In this document: in pieces, positions 11,824-24,405 of the stretch
How positions within the stretch are numbered: position 1 is the first letter of the stretch
How the letters are laid out: each line of letters begins with the position of its first letter
NCBI GenBank assembly: GCA_013350335.1
Contig: CM023535.1
Span: 28,073,631 to 28,137,630 of the forward strand
Source: Chimonanthus salicifolius
Taxonomy: Eukaryota; Streptophyta; Magnoliopsida; Laurales; Calycanthaceae
Direction of reading: 5' to 3'
DNA: 64,000 nucleotides
Position numbers and translations under genes: made by a program
Notes under the pieces: generated by a model
Database searches by the model: none
The model's input: the letters and a program-made list of their open reading frames with translations, nothing else
What the model was told of the DNA's origin: nothing

Positions 11824-12945
11824 TATGTGGGGTTCGGCCATGGGACCTATTTACAATTTTGCCACTCTTTCACATAATTACAACCATACATTTAAACCAT
11901 ACCTCCAAATAAACCTTGGTAGGGTTCGGCCATACTACATGGCCGAACCATACCACCTTGAGTTTTGACTCATAAGTCCATTCTTTTGATCATTTCATCT
12001 TTGAACTTTTTCCTCCATATTTACCATTATGCCATTGGGACTAACCTTTTCCTTAAACATCAATAACCAAAACTAAACCGTCTTGGTGGGGTTCGGCCAT
12101 ACACATGGCCGAGCCTCTCATCTTTATTTGATCCTTTAAATCATTCATTCACACATCTTTAATCACATAATTAGCTACACATTAAGGCCACCAATAACCC
12201 TTAGTGGGGTTCGGCCATACACATGGCCGAACCTCACCAAGCTGGTTTTTGTCCCCACTTTCCATCTTATACCATGGTTGATCAACTTAGTATTAAATCC
12301 ATAACTAAGACTAGGTAATTCTTAGATCAATGGCCGAACCCAATGGTTCTCTTGATTCAATTAGTCCATGATCTATCCTTGATTTAAATCAGTAACTTAA
12401 CCATAACATTACCATGGTTCAGCCATATATTGGCCGACCAAAATCAGTAAATTATCTTCATGTAAATCGCATAAAAACCCCAAGGTAATGTATAGTTTTT
12501 ATCTCTCAAAACCATCACCATTAACCATAAAATTATCACACCATTTCATGGGGTTCGGTCATGCTCATTGGCTGAACCCTATGGCCTTTGGTTTGAACCT
12601 CTTAAACATTCATCTTATGTCTAATCTAATCATCCAAAGCAGTAAATTATTTGCATGGTTTTAACTTACAAAAACCATCAAAATTCCAACATCATTTCAT
12701 GGGGTTTGGCCATCCAAGATGGCCGAACCCGATGAACCCTTTCATCATTTAATACCCAAGGTTTTAGACCCATGATACATTCAGCCATTCATGACATCCG
12801 AATCCATGTTTTAAACCTTTTTAAAACATGCATTTTAAGCCTAACAAAAACATCTAAAACAGTCCCACAATTTCATGGTTTCATGTTTCAAAGACCATCA
12901 AAACCAACCAATTATTTCCATGGGGTTCGGCCCTCCAAGGTGGCC
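11824..12945. repeat. Cluster of GGTTCGGCC hairpins in the LTR of B
   Basis: Hairpins with the shared arms occur about every 100-250 bases, for example near 11931, 12090, 12207 and 12920. Some have one altered arm (near 12545 and 12703) and one at 11829 keeps only the left arm. Confidence 0.85.
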
Positions 12946-14164
12946 GAACCCAATGATCCCTTTTATAATTTTTAAACCTCAATTATCCAAGATTTAAACC
13001 TTGATGCAATCGGCCATACCCATGGCCCAAAGCATATCCCATTTGTTCCATCTTATTAAACAAAATACCCATGGGAATACTTACAAAATTCCAAGCTTTT
13101 CTTCTTGGCTTTGCTCTTTACTTCCTATCTTTCTTAGCCTCCTTTCCTTTGCTGGTTTATGCTTGATCAATTTGTGGAAACACCACTGCTAGTTCATCCA
13201 AGAGAAAGAGTTTTAAGAGAGGGAGAGAGATGGGGATTCTTAAGATATTCAATGTGAAAATCGGCCAAATGAGATGGTCTATCTCTTTTGTAATTCAGCC
13301 ACTTATTCCATTCATTTCCCTCATAAACTCTTGCTCATTTCAATGAGACACCTGCTGCCAGCCAAAGCACCCATTGGCACTAACCAATGTAACCATTCAG
13401 CTCCCCATGTAACTAATCCAATTCTCATCCATTTACATAAAAAATTTAGCATGGAAATCACCATAACAAGTCCCCAATGTGTGGGACTTGTTTTGGTTTG
13501 TTTGAGACCAAAAACAACTCCTCATATTCCACTTAACTCACTGAATTTACAGACCCTTTGATTTCCATTTTGACTCACCTAACTCAATGGCTTAACTCAC
13601 CACATTAAATACCATACATTAATTACACTTGAGTCAACTCATTTCTTAATTCAAAACCAACTCAATTCAGTCCCACTCAACCTGATTTCACTCACCATTG
13701 AGCTCATTTGAGGGCCCACACGGTCAGCCGTGGTCAAACTTGGTCAACCCAACCCATTGGGTCCCCATTTATCTCCTTGACTAGTTTTGACAACATGACC
13801 CATTTATGGGCTGTTTTAGCCATTTGCATTTGGTTTTCACATGTGCATCAGGCCTACCCATATTTGTTCCACTTGATTTCCAATCAATTTAGCTTTACCC
13901 CATTAAATTTGGGCAAACCCAATGGTCTAATAAGTCCATTTGACCGATTGGGTCCAATTGGGTCCTTTGACCCAATTAACCATATTGACCCAAATTGATG
14001 TACATTACCTATCCAATCAAATTTGATATTTACAAAGTGCTCATAGGGTCTTAATTTGAGCAATGGGCCCAAACATTTTCTCATTTAACATCATAATTAA
14101 TAAATTCACCAATCCAGGGGCATTTTCATAATTATCCATCTTATTGAGAAATTGGGGTGTTACA

Positions 14165-14182
14165 ATATAACCCTCTTTTTAA
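14165..14182 (-). other. Polypurine tract of B
   Basis: The plus strand ATATAACCCTCTTTTTAA follows the LTR end. On the coding strand it is an A/G-rich run just before the 3' LTR. The same tract adjoins the LTRs of G (41142, 47541, 53942) and E0 (35796). Confidence 0.7.
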
Positions 14183-14422
14183 ATTTTTCGTCCCGAAAAT
14201 CGAGTGAAGTAGGGTTCCCAAAATAAATTACATAAATAATTCGGGGTGAGCTGTTCTCATCTCCGATTCAAGTTCCCATGTGGCCTCTTCAACACCTTGT
14301 CGGTCCCATACCACTTTTACGAACTGAATCGCTCTATTTCGCAACACCCTTTGCTCAGTCTCCAGTATCGTAACTGGTTTCTCGACGTATGTCATGTCTC
14401 TTTGTACTTCTATGTCTTGAAC
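14183..14422 (-). pseudogene. C-terminal pol tail (chromodomain-like) of B, cut by C
   Basis: The minus strand encodes the last part of pol, including blocks like LRNRAIQFVKVVWDR and EEATWELESEM, ending near 14230. The EEATWELE block is typical of the reduced chromodomain tail of Tekay/Del chromoviruses. Element C is inserted upstream within the same reading region. Joining 14422 to 22036 by removing C restores the homology seen uninterrupted in E0 at 35858-36358. Confidence 0.8.
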
Positions 14423-16589
14423 TGTAACGCCCGCCCCTTTTCACCGAAAATCAGAGTCTATTTTTTTTTTTCATAAAAGTGACAAAGGGCACGGACGTCG
14501 CGACGCTAGTTAAGTTCCGAGCTTCTAAAGCCCGGCCCTTAACTGGCCAACCCTATGCGTGCGTGGAACATAAATCCACGAGTACGGTTCACACGTAGAA
14601 AGTAAGCTCGTAACAAATAAAAATCAATGCGGATGATAATAGACACTATCCTATCAATTTTCAGATAGCAGGGAAGAAATATCCATTTAATTACTAAAAT
14701 GCCACTGGACTGCACCGTCCAAAATAAAATATACAACATAGCAAACCATCTAAGTTATTACATTTCCAACAAGCTAAATTATACACTTACACATTCCCCA
14801 AAATAACTTAAACAAAAATAATTTGTCCGCCTCCCCAAGCTCCTAAGCTTGGCTTCTGTCTCGCTCTTCCGGTCCGCCATCTCCTGCGTCATCAGCTAGG
14901 GTAGAAGTAGGGCGTTAGACCACGTGCCCAGTAGGACTCCGAGTAGGGCTAGCACATGGATTAGTAATAACAGCATGCAGATAATATTATAGCAAAACCA
15001 TGCACTTTGGGCAATGTTATGCAATGGGTGTTCTATGTCATGAACCGCACCCATCCATCTCATCCTCATCGTATAATGTCCCTTTTTCAACCATACATAG
15101 TGTCCCAAATAAAGTCCATACCTTCATCGTGCCATGATCCTCTTGATGGAAAAGCCTCATCAAGATGCGATCCACACTAGGCATCCCCCTTGATGGAAAA
15201 CCATCATCAAGGTATAATAATACATAATGAAACATCCCCATGTGTTTATCGGTCGCCCCGATGGAGCATGGACTCCGGTTTCATTTCATCCTTCCCCTGT
15301 CATATCCCTCCCATGCCATGCATGAGATGTAGATGCCATGTGCCATGTAATATATGTAGTTCAATAGTAACACAAAAACCCATCTTAAAACAATTACTTG
15401 ATTATCAAATAAATCAGAGGGAAAAAGACATCCCATAATATTTAATCCAAAACCCATCTTAAGACATTCACATGATTTCCAAAATAATTTAAAGGAAAAC
15501 ATCACAAGATACATAATCCAAAACTCATCTTAAAGGCAACCACATGCTTTCCAAAATAAATTAAAGAAAACATCACCCAATCCATGGCTTACAAAAATGT
15601 AGGAATCCTACCGAATACCGACTCGCGTCCTTTTACGTTTTCCGTTCGATAAACCCGGTCGTCCAGGGCACACTGCTTGTGACGCCTCGATACTTTATTA
15701 TACATTTTCCAAGTTAGTCTATAACTTGTCCATGATTAAGCCTCTAACTGATTATAACCTATGTTCATTAATGCTCTTTAACCATGTTACAAGATTATCA
15801 TAAATCAGCCCTTATCTTAGCCTCTTTTCCGTTGATTTAAACACATGATAATTCCAAATTTTAGCCCTTTAAGCATTCTAATTTATGAAACTAAAATGCA
15901 TCAATCCCAAGCTTAATTTAATCATTCATAAGGTCATCTTAATGCACCCAAGTTCATGTCTAACATACATGGGGTTCGGCCATGGTTCTTCATTGTGGCC
16001 CATAATTACGGTTATGCCACTAAACTTCCATGGTTTAATATCTCCTCTATTCATGTATATTTTAAGTCTAAAATTCATCCATAACTTAGATCCATTAAGG
16101 ATTCATTAATCATGATCTAGCATCATAAAATCAGTCCCTTTAATTTAACATAATCTCCATTCCTCCTACCAGATTAACAGTGATCTCTGAAGATATTCAA
16201 AACTGTACATTTAGATTCAGTCGACTGAATTACCAGTTCAGTCGACTGAATCAGTAGTTCAGTCGATTGAATCAAAGATTCAATCGGCTGACTTCAAATC
16301 AGGTCATCTGTTTGTTCTGTCAATTTATTTTCAGTCGACTGAATCATAGATTCAGTCGGCTGAACTATCAACCATCCATTTACGTGTTTAATAAGCATCC
16401 CTTCAGTCGGCTGAACTTCCAGAACCCTTTTCTTATCCGAGAAGTTTGTGTTCAGTAGACTGAATCATCAGATTCAGTCGGCTGAAACTCCCAGAAACTC
16501 ATTCTATTATCAGCCACCATTAGTTCAGTCGACCGAATCCCTCATTCAGTCGGCTGAAACTCCCAGAAACTTGTTTCTGATTCGTTTAT
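14423..16589 (-). mobile_element. Solo LTR C, segment 1
   Basis: It starts TGTAACGCCCGCCCC and is flanked by tgaac at 14418-14422 and 22031-22035. It breaks at tttat (16585-16589), where D is inserted. The two segments of C add to about 3.8 kb, with no internal domain. A two-copy CTTGATGG hairpin minisatellite lies near 15131-15213. Confidence 0.9.
16205..16560. repeat. Array of TTCAGTCGACTGAA palindromes in C
   Basis: About a dozen copies of the 14-base palindrome TTCAGTCGACTGAA, or the variant TTCAGTCGGCTGAA, occur within 350 bases, usually in pairs separated by 5-8 bases. Two more lie beyond D at 20402-20440. None of the other LTRs in the window has this array. Confidence 0.9.
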
Positions 16590-17317
16590 TGTAACACCCC
16601 GCCCTTTTCACTCTAAATTTTCAGAGTTTATTATTTTTTTTTTAAATAATAATAATCAATAAGTGATCGGGGCGGAATGTCACGACGCGAGTTAAGTTCG
16701 GATCTCTAAATCCGACCCTTAACTGGCCAAGCCCATGTGCGTATGAACTAAGTCCATAAAACTGATCCGCACATGGTACATATATATCTAGCGGAATTAA
16801 CTTAGTCTAGATCTAACTGAGATTATAATAGAACCTATGATTAAACCAATTTCCATTTTTAGATAGCAAAGTACCATATTTATTCTCCAAAATTATTATA
16901 TAACCTTAGTCTACTATTCATTCCAAACCATTCAAATAAATCCAACCATAGCATCTACTTAACTACTTATTACATGCCAACATCTAATTTAACAAATTAC
17001 ATTGTTCCAAATAAATCAACTAATAATTCCATAAATAATCCATTCATAGTCCATTGCAATCATTCAAATCGCCCAAGTTTTCGTACTTGGTCCTCTTCTC
17101 CAATCACGCTCTTTCCTTTCCCTGCATCATCCACTAAAGGTATAGATAGGGCGTTAGATCAACGCGCCCAGTAGTGTTTCCGAATAGGGCTACCACATGG
17201 TTAGTCAAAAACATGCAAATAATATAATAATAACACATGTGTGACAAAATTCCATAAAAACATGCTATGTATGAAATGGACATGTATGAGTCCCACCCAT
17301 CACCATTCAACACAGCC

Positions 17318-17476
17318 ATCACTTGACGGGATTCTCATCGTCAAGGTAACCCACAGTGGTCTTTCGGACGCCCCGACGGAGTGTGGCCTCCGGATTCCTC
17401 CTGATGGGATTCTCATCATCAGGGTACCCCACAGTGGTCTTTCGGACGCCCCGACGGAGTGTGGCCTCCGGTTACA
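17318..17476. repeat. Two-unit hairpin minisatellite in D
   Basis: Each unit of about 75 bases has a GATTCTCATC core between short complementary arms (CTTGACGG/CGTCAAG; CCTGATGG/ATCAGG), followed by GGACGCCCCGACGGAGTGTG. G LTRs (for example 37940-38096) and E0 (30008-30170, 63233-63395) have the same type. Confidence 0.85.
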
Positions 17477-17769
17477 ACAACATCATCACCCCATGCCATG
17501 CATGAGATGTTTATGCTTACATGCCATTTGTAAATATAACATAACATTCAAATAACTTATCGAAATCAACATAAAACGGCAATATCATATGTGGTTACAA
17601 AAAGGTAGGAAACCTACAGTAGTTTACTTTGTTCGATCCTTCCTTTGGACCGTCTTCCGATCACGTCTCGCTCACCGTTCTAAAAATCCGAATACCCTAT
17701 GCACATGGCAGCAACTTAATCATTTATCCACCCAATTTCCAGCAAAGCTTTATGTTCCAAGAATCACCT

Positions 17770-18985
17770 AGTGGGGTTCGGCCAAAGCCATAGCCGAACC
17801 TCATCCATTAACACATTGGTCATTCATTTATTTAATTAAAACCTATCTAATTACCCAAACTTCTAAACGAACCTTAGTAGGGTTCGGCCATACATTATGG
17901 CTGAACCTTACCACTTTGGTTTTAGCCCATTTATCCCATCATATGATCATTTTATTTTTGATCATTTCAGCCATAATTACAATTGTGCCATTGAGACCAA
18001 CTTTTGCTTTAAATTAACTAACTTTCATCACCATACATAAAACCATCTTTAGTGGGGTTCAGCCATACACATGGCTGAACCTCATCACCTAATTTGATCC
18101 TTCTTTAACCCTCCATATCCTCATATAAACCAACAATTATGTCCCACAATCATCATTAGTGGGGTTCGGCCATACACATGGCCGAACCTCACCAATGTGA
18201 TTTTATACTCAATTTCCATCATTCATATTGGCCAAATACTTACCCATACTAACTCCATAAACAACATATATTATTCTTAAATCAAAGCATATAAATAATA
18301 CCTAATGTTCATCATAAACTTAACCCAATTATTCCACAAAACAGTCCATGGATTTTCATGGTTTCCATGGTTTCCATGGGGTTCTCAACATGAAAACCCA
18401 CACCGTTTTACATGGGGTTCGGCCCTCTATCATGGCTGAACCCAATGATTACATTTACTGTTTTTAAACCTTAATTAACCAGGTAATAACTGTATATCTA
18501 AATCAGGTTTTTAACCTTCAAAACAATCCTCCAAAATTTGCCCAATTTCATAGGGTTCGGCCATGTATATTGGCCGAACACCATGAGATTAATTTTGAAC
18601 ATTTAGTCCTTCATCTTAGGTCTGAAACCAGCACCCCAATCCATGTTTTTAAACCATTGTAAAACATGTACTTACATCTTAAAATAATAACCCAAAACAG
18701 TCCATCAACTTCATGATTTATTTGTTCCAAACACATCAAAACAAACCATTATTTGCATGGGGTTCGGCCCTCCATGGTGGCCGAACCCTATGACCTTTGG
18801 TTTTGAACTTATTAATCATTCATCTTGTCCAAAACAAACTTCCTTATTTATGTTTTAACCTTTTTAAAACACATACTTAAAATCATCTAAAAACAGTCCC
18901 AAATTTGTATGGTTTTAATTTCCAAAAACCATCTAAATAAATCCAACATTTCCATGGGGTTTGGCCATCCAATGGGCCGAACCCT
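17770..18985. repeat. Cluster of GGTTCGGCC hairpins in D
   Basis: Hairpins lie near 17773, 17879, 18055, 18162, 18416, 18542, 18758 and 18956. The one near 18055 has both arms changed to GGTTCAGCC and GGCTGAACC, so pairing is kept. Those near 17879 and 18416 have one altered arm. Confidence 0.85.
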
Positions 18986-20397
18986 ATGGTCCATCTTTTG
19001 ATCTCATTTATGTATTTCTAAACAACATTTAACCCTTGTTAGATTCAGCCATCCAATAGCCGGATCATATTTCTTAAATAAACAACATAGTTTATCGAAC
19101 ACCTACCGTTTCCGCGACTCCTCCACTTGATCTTTACTCCCGATTGTTCCTTCCCTTTTTGCTGATCTTGTCTTGATGAAAAGGAATCAAACCAAGGACT
19201 GATTAACAACCAGCTACTGCTCTTGGTTTAGAAAGATAGAGGACGTCCAAGAGAGATAGAAAGATAGAGAGAGTGAAAATCCTTTGCTTGACCAAAAACA
19301 GCCCAAGGTTAATTCAGCCCTTGTGTAACTCATCTCTCCATAATTAGAATCCTTTAAGTTCCTTGGGGTTTCATCTATGAAATGAAACACCAAGGGTTCC
19401 CAACGTTTTTGCTGTGTGCATTCCTCACACTATCCATTTTGCATTAATTTTGCATGTGGGAGTTTCACATGTAAATGAAACTCCCATGTGCTTCATCCTC
19501 CCTCCATTGGTTGTCTCTTTGAATACTTAAGCATGGAATAAACCCTCATGCCCTTTCCAACGTGTAATCTAACCTTTTTGAATTTGAAAAGTCAAGGACC
19601 CCTTTTGTAACTCCATGAAACGGCAACTCCAATTGTCTCCATCTTTGGAGTTTCATGCATAGGCCCTAATTTTCCATGCAACCAAATGAAACTCCCATGT
19701 GCTTCATCCTCCTTCATTCATACATTTGTAATTCTCAAAGCCATCATTCTCATATCTCCATGGTAGCCGTTACATGCATGAAATTGCTCATGCATGCAGC
19801 CAACGTCCCTAGTAACCCTTGTGACTTCAAGAAGTAACTCCCATTCAAAATGTAACTCCCATTTTATTCATCACCTAAATGGGGGTTACATGCATGGTAA
19901 TGTTTCCCCATGCACCAACGTTTTTCCTTGCTCAAACTTGTAATTTAAAACACTTCCCTTCTCAAATACATATTCATCCAACTCATTTATTCAACTCACC
20001 CAACCTAAGCCATTCATTTAATTTAACTTAACTAATAAATTCAACTCAACTTAACCAACCATTCATTTCAACTCAAACCAAACTCAAGTAATTAATAAAC
20101 TTAAATTAACTAAACTTGAACTCAATCCATGGTTAATCATGCCATTCACACGACCCATTGGATCCCATCTAGCCATTTTGACCCATTTATCCAAATTTGA
20201 CCCAAATATGATTCTTGACCCGTTTAAATTTATCTTACCCATTTATTTGTTTTGTAAACCAACTATCATCCTTTGGGTCTTGATTGAGCCATTGACCCAT
20301 TTAAATTCAAATCAATTTTTATCACAATGGCAATTCCGTAAATATGAATATTTTCATATAAACTGATAACTTTGAAATTCCAGGGTGTTACATTTAT

Positions 20398-22030
20398 CAC
20401 CAGTTCAGTCGACTGAAACATAGATTCAGTCGACTGACTGTTTTGTCAGTCTTCTCCATTACATATTTTGTATATTTTTCCTTCATGCATTTTAAAACCA
20501 TAAGACTCCATTGCATTTTTATCATAAACCCATTTTAAAACCTTACTCCCATGCATTCATTAAAACCCTAAATTCCATTAGCCACCTTCATTATCTTCCA
20601 TTCATTAACCCTAACCATTTTACATCAAATGGCTAATCACCCACCATGGGGTTCGGCCATGCTACATGGCCGAATCCTATGGCCAATAATTTTTCTTCCA
20701 ATCATCCCATTCTATGCTTAATTTCATAATTTACATAATGCACATAACCCATTTATTCATTTTCTTTCCCTAACCCTAATTTACCCATTTAGGGTTTCCT
20801 CCATCTTCCACCCTCTCATTTGATGGGTTTAACACACACATTTATGTAACCACCATTAAATTCTACAAAAATAAATTCCAATTCTTAGACCCTAAACATC
20901 CAAAATTTCTTGTTTAAGAAATACTCACAATCCGACGTCTCCTTCGATTTCCGCCGCTCCCGCGGGTCTCCGTAGCCTCCTCTCTCCTTCCTTTTGATCT
21001 TTGGTAGGTTAAGATCTTTGATCAAGGGTGGTAATCCCCAACCCTAGAATCGGCCATGGTAGGTTTTGTGTGAGAGAGGGAGAGGGAAAAATCATGAGAG
21101 GAGAGATGTTAAACCCTAACCTTAGAGTGATTTCCCTCCAATTTCCACTTTTTTCTTCTCTCCTTCTCTTCTCTTCTCCTTAACTCTCTTCCTCTCCTTC
21201 CTTAGAGCATGCGACGGCAATGGGAAATGGGAGGGATGGAGTTTGTGAAGGAAAAATGAGAATGAGATAACCAATAAGACTTATCTCCATTTTTTCACTT
21301 TAATTTAATGATCCCACCAACCTTAAGATATTTTTTTTTTAGATATTTTATTTGCTTTATGGTGGTGGTTATCCAAACCACCACCCAAGCCCAACGTTTT
21401 TTCTCATTTGAAGTGGGGTAGCTTGGTCTCCCATTTGACCACTTTATTTTTATAATTTTAATCATTTAATATTTAGATTTTTAGTTACTTTAATTCCCAT
21501 TTATTTATTTAATCACCTTAGGTTAACTCATTATACTTAACCTAATTCCATTATTCCACCCATGGTTGACCAAATCAACCATGGTGGTCGGCCCCACCAA
21601 ACATTGACCCACACGCCACCTCACTTGATGAGGTGGAGGTGGGTCCCACTTGGCCACACCATCTTGGTTTAATTTTTTTTTTTTTTTAAACCACTTAGGT
21701 GATTTAATTTCATTGAATTCACTCTAAATGAATCCCCATTGGGCCCATGGCCCAATTACACTTCCATCTAGCCCATTTACCTTAGAGCACAACCATCTTG
21801 ACCCATTGGGTCCCAAATGGGTATTTGACCCAATTTGACCATTCTTGACCCATTTAACCCTCATTAACCATTTAAATAAATTTAAATCCAAACATTAGTC
21901 TATTGGGCCATACTTGGGCCTTTGTCCAAATTTTGGCCCATTACCTTTTATCCCACCAATTTCCCAATGTTCATCATTAAATTAACTTATATCCACATTT
22001 TTATTAATTTAAAAATTCCGGGCCCTTACA
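20398..22030 (-). mobile_element. Solo LTR C, segment 2
   Basis: It resumes directly after the tttat duplication with the TTCAGTCGACTGAA motif that also precedes D. It ends CCGGGCCCTTACA at 22030, then tgaac. The U3 end is rich in GACCCA heptamers (21790-21860). A hairpin with arms CATGGTTGA and TCAACCATG is near 21562. A CCACCTCA/TGAGGTGG hairpin is near 21616. Confidence 0.9.
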
Positions 22031-22446
22031 TGAACATTCAATACATGGGATGGATCGGGATTATACTTTCTCAGTATCAACACGTGAAACACATCGTGTA
22101 GAGCTGCCAATTGTGAAGGGAGTGCTATCTGATAAGCCACATCCCCCACTCTTCTCATTATGGGAAACGGTCCCACAAATCTTGGTGACAGTTTCCCCTT
22201 CTTCCCAAACCTCATGTGACCTTTTCGTGGCGAGACCTTTAAGAATACCAAGTCTGCCACTTCAAATTCCAGAAACCGTCTCCTTTTATCAGCATAGCTC
22301 TTTTGCCGACTCTGTGCAGTCAATAAGTGCCGATGTATCAACTGAATTTGTGCTGTAGTCTCTGCGACTAGTTCAGGTCCAATCAGTGCAGGCTCACCAG
22401 CCTCTGTCCAACACACTGGTGATCTACAAGGCCTTCCATATAAAGC
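22031..22446 (-). pseudogene. Integrase C-terminal domain of B
   Basis: The minus frame ending near 22009 carries the end of integrase: CWTEAGEPALIGPELV, QSRQKSYADKRRRFLEFEV, and GKLSPRFVGPFPIM, then FHVLILRKYNPDPSHVLNV. The remaining residues of the frame come from LTR C. It is separated from the catalytic part by an in-frame TAG at 22447-22449, where E0 has a Glu codon. Confidence 0.88.
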
Positions 22447-24405
22447 CTAGAATGGAGCCATCTGAAGGCTTGCCAGATAGCTATTGTTGTATGAGAACTC
22501 TACTAGTGGTAGATGGTCCTCCCATCCACCCTTGAAATCTAACATGCACGCTCTCAGCATGTCTTCCAAGGTTTGTATGATTCTTTCTGACTGTCCATCA
22601 GTCTGTGGATGGAAAGCGGTGCTAGTCAGTAGATCTGTCCCCATAGCTGACTGCATGCTTTGCCACACTCTACCGGTAAACCGGCCATCTCTGTCAGATA
22701 CTATAGTTCGGGGAATGCCATGTAGCCGAATAATTTCTCTGATGTATCGCCGACCCAACGTCTCAGATGAATCCGTCATCTTAATAGGAATGAAATGCGC
22801 AGACTTGGTTAGTCGATCTACCACGACCCATATGGCATCATTGCCCTTTGAAGATCTCGGCAATCCCGTCACAAAGTCCATAGAAATGTGCTCCCATTTC
22901 CATTCTGGAACTGCTAAGGGTTTGAGTAACCCTGGTGATTTTTGATGTTCAGTCTTTACTTGCTGACAAGTTAGACAATGTGCCACGAATTCCGCCACAT
23001 CCCTTTTTAGTCCATGCCACCAATAATGCCTCTTTAGATCATGGTACATTTTGGTGCTGCCCGGATGGATGGAGAGCTTGGACTGATATGCCTCAATCAG
23101 TAGCTCTTTCCTACAACTCTTTGGTACATAAGTTCTTCCCCGGAATAAACAACCCTGTCCCGGTCGCAATTCCCATTCCGGTAAGACTACACCAGTGGAC
23201 ATCTTGGCCCATATCTCTTCTACCTTTGGATCCATACGTTGTTCTTGTTCATTCTTGGTGACCATGTTGGATTGTATGACCAGATTGTATATGGTCCCAC
23301 GGTTGTTGTAATAGAGTTTAAATTCTCGGATGGTATTTAACATCTCCCATTCTGATCTAATCAAACATGCCACGAATGCATGTGATATATGGCTGAGGGC
23401 ATCCGCTACTTTGTTTGCCTTGCCTAGATGGTATCGAAGTGTAAACTCATAATCCGCCAGATACTCCATCCATCTTCGCTGCCTGAGGTTGAGCTCTTTC
23501 TGATCAAATAAATATTTTAAGCTCTTATGATCAGAAAATACCTCAAATTTCTCGCCGTAGAGGTAGTGTCTCCAACTTTTGAGGGCGAAAACCACTACAG
23601 CTAATTCCAAATCATGTGTGGGGTAAAGACGTTCATGTATTTTTAACTGCCTTGAACCATACGCCACAACACAATTACTCTGACTGAGTGTACATCCCAG
23701 TCCCTCTCCCGAGGCATCGCAGTATACCTCGTAACACTTGCCACTTACCGGCAAAACTAAAATAGGGGCAGTGGTAAGTCTTGTCTTCAGCTCTTCAAAC
23801 CTTTGATTACACGGATCTGTCCACTCATACTTGACTCCTTTCTGAGTGAGTCGAGTCAATGGAGCCGCTATTTTGGAAAAATCCATGATAAATCTTCTAT
23901 AATAACCAGCTAATCCCAAAAAGCTACGGATTTCGGTTACATTCTTGGGCGCTTTCCAATCTTTCACTGCTGCCACCTTAGCCGGATCCACAGCTATGCC
24001 TCCCTCGGATATAACATGTCCCAAGAAATTTACTTGAGATAGCCAGAACTCACACTTACTGGCTTTGGCATACAGCTTATTCTGTCTCAAAGTATTCAAA
24101 ACTATCCGTAAGTACTCTACATGTTTTTCCTGACTCTTGGAATAGATCAGGATATCGTCAATGAATACGATTACAAGCTGGCCCAGGTACGGACGAAAGA
24201 TTCTGTTCATTAAGTCCATGAACACAGTCGGCGCATTTGTGAGTCCAAATGGCATGACAACGAACTCGTATAGTCCATACCGCGTCCGGAAGGCTGTCTT
24301 CTCTATATCTTCCTCCCTAACCCGTATTTGATGATAACCAGACATCAAATCAATTTTTGAAAAATGGGTGGAACCCCTCAATTGGTCGAATAAATCATCG
24401 ATCCT
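22447..24405 (-). pseudogene. pol: Pol of B: RT core, RNase H, integrase core
   Basis: One long open minus-strand frame of 644 residues covers most of pol. [13 protein letters not shown], then FIDD active site (residues 73-76). RNase H: CDAS with Asp222, SDHKSL with Asp284, and ADALS with Asp327. Integrase: zinc-binding His439, His447, Cys469 and Cys472, then catalytic Asp502, Asp563 and Glu599 with the canonical 35-residue gap between the last two. All catalytic residues are present. A one-base frameshift near 24400 separates it from the protease/RT start, and a TAG at 22447 ends it early. These are few lesions for such a nested copy. Confidence 0.93.

Larger units (their letters stand above)
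10621..14164 (-). mobile_element. 3' LTR of autonomous element B
   Basis: It starts TGTAACTCCCCGCCC and ends GGGGTGTTACA at 14164, followed by the PPT and pol tail. The target duplication cttac lies at 10616-10620 and 27835-27839. The related solo LTR F has the uninterrupted site near 32985, which confirms the insertion. Length is 3544 bases. A 3-copy minisatellite lies at 11296-11455 and hairpins start near 11931, 12090, 12207, 12545, 12703 and 12920. Confidence 0.92.
16590..20392 (-). mobile_element. Solo LTR D
   Basis: It starts TGTAACACCCCGCCC and ends CAGGGTGTTACA, with target duplication tttat at 16585-16589 and 20393-20397. Length is 3803 bases, with no internal domain, PBS or PPT. 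It carries a two-unit minisatellite at 17318-17476 and GGTTCGGCC hairpins. Its structure is closest to the LTRs of G. It is the innermost and therefore youngest layer of the A-B-C-D nest. Confidence 0.93.

Noticed and set aside
16205..16560. CRISPR-like array of palindromic repeats
   Set aside because: Spacing is irregular, spacers are tiny and shared, there are no cas genes, and the context is a plant LTR.
22484..23261. Plus-strand open frames over pol of B
   Set aside because: They are antisense to the integrase and RNase H domains, whose catalytic residues are clear on the minus strand.
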